64,000 nt of DNA from the NCBI RefSeq assembly GCF_000344685.1, contig NW_006920417.1, forward strand, positions 1,538,836 to 1,602,835, in the 5' to 3' direction. Of the stretch, positions 58,455 to 64,000 are shown piece by piece; positions within the stretch are counted from its first letter, which is position 1; each line of letters opens with the position of its first letter. Under the pieces are notes generated by a model. It was not told where the DNA came from. It searched no databases and saw only the letters and a program-made list of their open reading frames with translations. The DNA is from Gloeophyllum trabeum ATCC 11539 (Eukaryota; Basidiomycota; Agaricomycetes; Gloeophyllales; Gloeophyllaceae). The position numbers and the translations under genes were made by a program.

Positions 58455-59472
58455 TCAGAACATTTCTTCTTCGTCGACCGCCCCGCCTTCGGGCACTTCA
58501 AAGCCTTCCTGTAGGCTGGGTGAGTGGCGCGCCGGTGCGAAGATGGAACGGGCTTACCTCTGTCGAATATAAGATTTCTTGGATCTTTTTCAGCGTCTCG
58601 TCTGATTGTCCCTCGGCCTCTAGTACCTCCAGCTGTGCTTGTACTAAGATCTCGATATCTCGTAGCTGCGAAAGATGCAAATGTTAACTTGATTCCCACT
58701 GCTTCATGCCCTGCGATAGGTAATCACCTTGTTGAAGTAGAAATCCCGCTCCTTCTCGAGCCCCTCCATGTGCGCCGACATCTCCTTCACCTGCGCCTGG
58801 AGATTCAGCACCGCCTCGTTCGGCTGCGTCGACCCGGGGCGGCGGCCTGTCACGGGTGTTTTGCCGCGCACGCCCGCACTGCTGGGCGCACGAGCGGTCG
58901 GCGCGAGGGGCGCGAGCGTGGCGGGCGTGTCGGTGGGCGCGCCTTTGCGGCGCGCGACGGGGTCGTAGCCCTGCCCGGGGTAGTTGGCGTCCCAGAAGCG
59001 CTTCATCCACTGCATGAATTCCAGATTGTCTCTGCGTGCCGGCGTGAGCAGCCTGACAGGGGGGAGCGAGGTTGGGGTCTCGGGCTACGCACTGCATCTT
59101 GCATTTCACCAGTCTCTCAATGGGTATCGGCTGCCAAAGTCCCTCCCGCGTTAGAGACGTGTGTTCCAGCCGAAAAGAGCGGTCAGGAACGCGCCTTGTC
59201 TATCTTCTTCGCTTTGAATACATTCTGCAGGATCTTGAGGTTCGCGATAAACTCGTACTCGTGCTTTGCATTGAACTTGACGCGATTCATTGGCACATCA
59301 CCTAGCACGCGCTGTTCAGCGCCAACAGTATCGAGGAACTGCAGTACGAACCGTAGATTGAATCGATAATCTGACAGTACGCAGCTCCCGTCCCGCACTG
59401 CTCGATCTTGGTATAGTTGATTTGCAGCAGGTCGTTCAGCCATGCCAAAAGCTCAGATCTTGACTCTCCCAT
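58455..59472 (-). CDS. EB1-family microtubule plus-end-binding protein (Mal3/Bim1)
   Basis: Start MGESRSELLAWLNDLLQINY (59472), then KIEQCGTGAAYCQIIDSIYG and DVPMNRVKFNAKHEYEFIAN, followed by LKILQNVFKAKKIDK: a complete EB1 calponin-homology domain. LEFMQWMKRFWDANYPGQGY closes it. A basic Pro/Ala/Ser linker follows, then the EB homology coiled coil containing the hallmark EKERDFYFNKLRDIE. The C terminus is acidic (EVPEGGAVDEEEMF, stop at 58455). EB1 proteins track growing microtubule plus ends and recruit partners. The end EEEMF resembles the EEY/F tail of other EB proteins, with Met before Phe. Five or more short introns were removed by eye. Convergent with the small CxxC gene. Confidence 0.93.
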
Positions 59473-60275
59473 TGTGCAATCGACAGGGTAGACGGGTAAG
59501 CTGGTAATTTGTGGATGGCGTTCGAGGTAAAGACGCGACTGCCGTCGGCAGGCGCCGGTACGCGTTTGCTCTCGTGCCACACACGCACATCCTGCTTTAC
59601 GCTGTAGTCACCGTGGATTTACCTTACCTTCCAGCAGTCTGAACGCCGAGGGGACATAGACAAGTGTCAGGTGAGAACGCCGTCTTTCGTTTGATCGAAT
59701 TTATTTCTTTGGTATTTTTCTGTGGCGGACGGATTATTTTTCTTGTTCAGAGCATACGGAATCTGTGGATGCAAAAGTATCAGTCCAAACTGGACTTCAT
59801 TAGGACAGGTGTCTGACAAGGTACAGTTTGGCTCGTTCAATCGCATGAACTCGGTATCTGCTACCGAGCCACTGTCCTTGTTACACAGGCGACGGTCGAA
59901 GGATGAGGTCCATGTTTCGCTCACAGAACTCAGGCCTTCGCCGTTCAGTGTGGACCGAGGACATGCGCTTTTATGCATCGCGGCCATTTGTGTCTAGTGT
60001 GGACGACGCATCCTTTCTTTGATTAGTCGTTCATCAGGATGGCAGCGGTTTGGCCTATCCGGTCATCTGAAACTGGGTCCGGAATGTCGCTACGCGTTTC
60101 TCTACAAGGCGAGTCAGACGCATACGAACGCTAACAGATTTCATCGATTCATGCGTCTCCGCGTTTCTTCCTCCTCATGCTATCCCGCTCAAAACTCTGT
60201 CTGAACTCATATCTATATTCTAGATACTTGAAGAAGATCTCGAGTTGCGCGTACTTTATACGTGTTTCTGCCCAC
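59473..60275. other. divergent intergenic region
   Basis: About 800 bp between EB1 (minus) and the F-box-like gene 4 (plus). No gene recognised; both promoters are expected here. Confidence 0.5.
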
Positions 60276-61414
60276 ATGCCCTTCTCAGCTTTGCCTGCGG
60301 AAATTCTCAATCGTATCGTCTCCTTCGTCCCGGTGGCGTCACTGCCATCTCTCTGTGTCGTCTGTCGGGCACTACAGGCTCCTGCTCAGGCTAAGCTCTA
60401 TTCGACCCTCCAGCTCGGACAGCCCAGCCAAGCCTTCCGCCTCTGTAGCACCCTCGTCGCACGGCCAAATCTCGCTCACCTGGTCAAGACTGCCTGGTTC
60501 TTCCTAGATCCACGCAGGACAAGCCACAGGGGAGCCCTCCCCCAACAATACTGGCTCGCGGTCAAGGCAGCACTCACGCAGACAGCTGCGCTGGAGACAC
60601 TCGTGCTATTTGATCCTACCTTTGGCACCACGTGGGTGTTGGACTTCGCGGACGCGCCATTCCAGTTGACGGAGGCTAAGCTGAAGCTGCGCTGGGATAC
60701 CCACCTCGTGCGCTTTCTCGAGAGCCAGGTGCAGCTGAAGAACCTGCAGATCCCCGACCACCCTGAGCCCGCGGACGCACCTGTCATCTCTCCTAACGCC
60801 CTGCCGGCCCTCTGCCAAATCGAAGCCTCCTCGTTCATTGTGACTCAACTTGCGAACTGTCCATTGACAAATATACAGACAGTATTGAGCGCTCCGTCGG
60901 GGGAGACACTCCCGCGGCTCTTAGCCTGCCTTCCCAAGTGGCGGGGTCTGCGTTCACTCAATATCATCGATTTACCTGCTGGCCCTACAGCTGAGGAGTT
61001 TAATTCAGAAACAGTCAATCGGATCGCAGACTCAGCGCCCAATCTCGAACATCTTGGCATCCTCCCCCTGCCCTGTATGAAGGTGCGTTCGTACTTTCTT
61101 GCAGGGTTTCGATAGTGCCTGCCTGACTACCATTTTATCATTTTGCGCAGCGCAACGGCTTCCACCGTGCACTCACGCGCTTGTACAACCTGCGCACCCT
61201 CGAGCTCGACCTGGGCGCCTGGGTCCCGCAGCCATCAATTCACCTACAGCGTGCGCTAGTCATGGAGATGCACATATACCGCCCGACTCTGCAGCTTGTC
61301 GCTCTCTGGGCTGGCGGCGACCGTCGTTTCGACTGGTCCATGGACGCAGAAACCGGCGAATGGACATATTATCCGCATCAGAATGGCATGGACGTTCTGT
61401 GGCGGCGCGCGTAG
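60276..61414 (+). CDS. F-box/LRR-like protein 4
   Basis: Two exons, 60276-61082 and 61151-61414, give 356 residues. The N terminus MPFSALPAEILNRIVSFVPV, then ASLPSLCVVCRALQAPAQAK, is a good F-box. Leucine-rich stretches follow (LVKTAWFFLDP, TAALETLVLFDP, QVQLKNLQIPDHPEP, APNLEHLGILPL). Exon 2 continues RNGFHRALTRLYNLRTLELD and ends WTYYPHQNGMDVLWRRA. It is presumed to be an SCF ligase adaptor of unknown target. The ATG at 60276 is chosen: the longer open frame to 60177 adds a low-complexity leader before the F-box. The F-box fits the consensus best among the four genes of this type in the window. Confidence 0.78.
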
Positions 61415-62687
61415 ATGGGAGACAACTAGGTGTAGGACGATTCATTGTCGATATCGTGACGGAGTGCAAGTACAAGGCCATTTCAACTTCAGTACCTGGG
61501 CGACTCTCTCACCATCGTGATGGTTTCCAGTGGAGAGGCGACAGGTTCATGTACCATGAGTTTATTTCGCAGTTGATGAGTGCCCTCTGGTCGAAGTACC
61601 GTTGCTATGCGCGACCCTTGCAAAGTATTCGGTCTGTCCTCCCTAATAGGGGATAGATACCCTGTGTGCGACTCGAGCCTGTCCTTCGCTGTGGCTTACA
61701 AGAAGCGGTTTATCTGCGGTTTAAAAATCCTCCTGGTTTTCCCTCGCACTACTCGTCGATTTTATGCTTTTAATTTGTATTAGCATTCTTCTTGCCACAG
61801 CCTTGCTCGTTGCGTTTCCAGGTCCCTTTCCTGCCGTTCAGGCTGACCATGTATAGTCTACTACAGTACTCTTGCTTGCCAAGATCTCTGACAGTTGCTC
61901 CCGGCTAAGATATCTCAGGCTGATCATGCCTTCTCGTGCAGAGTCCAGTCGATCAGTGGGCGGGGTCCGTGGCGAAGGACCTCCGTTCCCTGGATGTCGC
62001 TGGCGCCTCATCAGGAAACACATCTCACCTATGACTCCCTATTCTGGTTTCCACCTATCTATGTTGACCTATACGACTTCTATAGACCTATGGAGAACTA
62101 TGTATCCGGGGGAAACCACTATAGAATTTGGTGTTTCCTGATGCTGCAGCCCTGTTTCTCTCAACCATCCCCTCTCATCGACTCTCACCGCGCGCGGCTC
62201 CGGGTTCCTCCTTCTTATTCTGCATCTTCCATCAAAGTCAGCATAATATCACGTTCCCCGCAGACACGGTTGGTCTTCCTGCGAAGCATCGCGGTCGGGA
62301 CTTCTTTGCACGTCATGCATCGAGCGCACGGCCCGCGTGCCCATGGTTTCATATTCTCATGTTATGGATAATGGGTTGCGGTCCGAGTCTTAAAGCATAC
62401 GTTGAAGCTGGAATCATGGCATGCTTCCAACAATGCTTCAATCGATCCAGGTCTAACCCTCAGCCTTGCTTGTCGTTCACTTAGATTGATACATAGCTCG
62501 GGCCTTGGTAGGCGTGGGTCCCTGATGATTGTCAGTAATGCCGCTTCGAATGCCTCCCAGGACCCAGAATAAATATCTCCGGGCGGTCCGGCGAGGGAAG
62601 TCCTGCCTTCGTATATGACAGTGCTCCCTTGTGCTCTCCGTCACATGAGTCGGGATGTTTACAGGGCACGGACTCAGGCAGTGACGA
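61415..62687. other. intergenic, no gene recognised
   Basis: 1.27 kb between the F-box-like gene and the GH51 gene. Open frames at 61895-62371 and 62128-62484 overlap in different phases and show no family features. Confidence 0.45.
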
Positions 62688-62694
62688 TATAAAG
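62688..62694 (+). promoter_or_regulatory. TATA-like box of the GH51 gene
   Basis: TATAAAG, 46 bp before the ATG at 62740. The other in-frame ATG at 62704 is only 10 bp away from this element, which supports starting translation at 62740. Confidence 0.45.
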
Positions 62695-62739
62695 GAACCC
62701 CCAATGAGCTCAACGAAGGCTGCGCGAACTGTTGCAAAG

Positions 62740-64000
62740 ATGAGCTGGTTACTCGCGCTGTCTCTCGGGCTGCTTGCCCAACAATGTCTGGCGGCCACTA
62801 CCGTTGCAATCAGTGCGACTGCCAGCCATCCGATCCCTACTACGTTATGTGGGTCTTGTACACCCTGTTGCTGCTGGCCTGCCCACTAACACTTTGAGAA
62901 GATGGCCAGATGTTCGAGGTAAGACAGCGAATAATCTCTAGTCGGCGAGACCACTACTTAATATGGCGCCATGGTCCAGGACATCAATGTGAGTGATATT
63001 TACTCTGTTCGTTCTGTCTACCAGCGATTCACTAATCATAATGCCTCTCGGTTACAGCATGTGAGATTCACTAAGTTAATCCGAGGTTTATGCGCGTCTA
63101 ACCACGAATGATGGACTTGTAGAGTGGCGATGGGGGCTTGTACGCTGAACGTATGTAAATGTGCATTGCCTGTATACTGACGCTTAACGTGTCTCTATTC
63201 CCCTAGTCCTGCAAAATCGCGCCTTCCAACAAGTCGCGCCGAGTAAGGCTTCCAGCCGTCCTTTACGATAGGATGACTCATATCTCGCGCAAAGATACTA
63301 CAGCAGCTCTAAACGCTTGGCACGCAATTGGCTCAGCAACCATAAACGTCGTGGCCGACCCCACGCCTGTGTCATCCGCGCTCCCGAATGCTCTTCAGCT
63401 AAGAGTCCCATCCAGCGCGTCGGGCGCCGTCGGCTTCGGAAACGAGGGCTACTGGGGTACGACCGATCCGTATCCTCATTGATCCTTATTCACTGAAGTG
63501 CCTTCCTAAACCGCCAGGTATCAAAGTCGACTCAACATGGACGTATAACGCCTCCTTCTACTACCGTTTCCCGGCGGCCTCGGCACAGAAGCCCACGTCC
63601 ACCGTCTCGCTGGTATCCTCCAGCGGGGACACGTACGCCGCCGCCAGCGTAACTCTCGACGGCAGCCAGACGACCTGGAAGCAGGTGTTCGTCACCCTCA
63701 AACCCAATGCGAATGCACCGAACACGGCGAATAACTTCGCGGTAACCCTCGATGGCGCAAGCGCACGGGGCCTCACGGTCAATTTTGCAATGTTTTCCTT
63801 GTTCCCGCCCACGTACAAGGGGAGGGCAAATGGGATGCGGATCGATGTCGCCACGGCCTTAGCAGAGATGAACCCTTCGTTCTTCCGTCTGCCGGGAGGT
63901 AATAACCTTGTGCGTCTTTTCTATATTTCTTACAATAACAAAGGCTGATTTCCATCTGCAGGAGGTGTGTCCCCTCTGTATACTTCTGCTGGTGATGTCC
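62740..64000 (+). CDS. secreted GH51 alpha-L-arabinofuranosidase, truncated by the window end
   Basis: The N terminus MSWLLALSLGLLAQQCLAAT is a signal peptide. Spliced reading continues HPIPTTLYGQMFEDINHSGD, then GGLYAELLQNRAFQQVAPN, TAALNAWHAIGSATINVVAD and a carbohydrate-binding-like beta region (WTYNASFYYRFPAASAQKPT, VTLDGSQTTWKQVFVTLKPN), then MNPSFFRLPGGNNL. This is the GH51 order up to the start of the catalytic barrel; catalytic residues lie beyond the window. Exons: 62740-about 62848, 62902-62918, 62980-62988 (9 nt), 63058-63060 (3 nt), 63123-63150, 63207-63242, 63295-63456, 63518-63909 and probably 63962-63964 (3 nt). It would remove arabinose side chains from arabinoxylan or arabinan outside the cell. 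A 3' partial gene. Confidence 0.85.

Noticed and set aside
1..64000. tRNA genes, CRISPR arrays, operons, prophage-type elements
   Set aside because: None seen. Intron-rich eukaryotic gene structure throughout makes prokaryotic systems implausible; tRNAs were looked for only by eye.

Overview
The window looks like chromosomal DNA of a filamentous basidiomycete, most likely a wood-inhabiting agaricomycete such as a polypore. The signs are genes broken by many 45-70 bp GT-AG introns, a tyrosine-kinase-like (TKL) kinase of the expanded agaricomycete type, several F-box/LRR-like genes, a chitin synthase, and carbohydrate-active enzymes typical of plant-biomass decay. All models below were spliced by eye. 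Where complete exon coordinates are given, they were checked by summing exon lengths and phases. No tRNA, rRNA, CRISPR array or prokaryotic-type signal was seen.

0-8.2 kb: an HpcH/HpaI-type aldolase, an unassigned multi-exon protein, a TKL-type protein kinase, and anthranilate phosphoribosyltransferase (tryptophan synthesis, minus strand). 8.8-10 kb: an intronless coproporphyrinogen III oxidase (heme synthesis), divergent from the tryptophan gene. 10.6-24.3 kb: the most unusual part. Two 625-residue thiamine-diphosphate (ThDP) enzymes with seven exons of identical length lie head-in on opposite strands. They enclose an F-box-like gene, an MFS exporter-type transporter and a monocarboxylate-type MFS transporter. 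This looks like an inverted duplication around a small transport/2-oxoacid metabolism neighbourhood.

25-36 kb: a second F-box/LRR-like gene, a Ubc1-type ubiquitin-conjugating enzyme, gene-poor DNA, a GNAT acetyltransferase fragment, an unassigned gene, and the AP-2 adaptor sigma subunit. 36-47 kb: a Glo3-type ArfGAP, an intracellular GH2 beta-mannosidase, a third F-box-like gene and a basidiomycete membrane protein of unknown role. 48-52 kb: an agmatinase-like ureohydrolase with a signal peptide, and transaldolase. A 152 bp nested inverted repeat resembling a MITE lies near 52.5 kb. 53-64 kb: a chitin synthase that seems to need a 1-nt exon, a small CxxC protein, an EB1 microtubule plus-end protein, a fourth F-box-like gene, and the 5' part of a secreted GH51 arabinofuranosidase with 3-nt exons, cut by the window end.

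Most genes are housekeeping and appear independent. Only the 10.6-24.3 kb block suggests functional grouping, and that rests on inference from family membership and layout.
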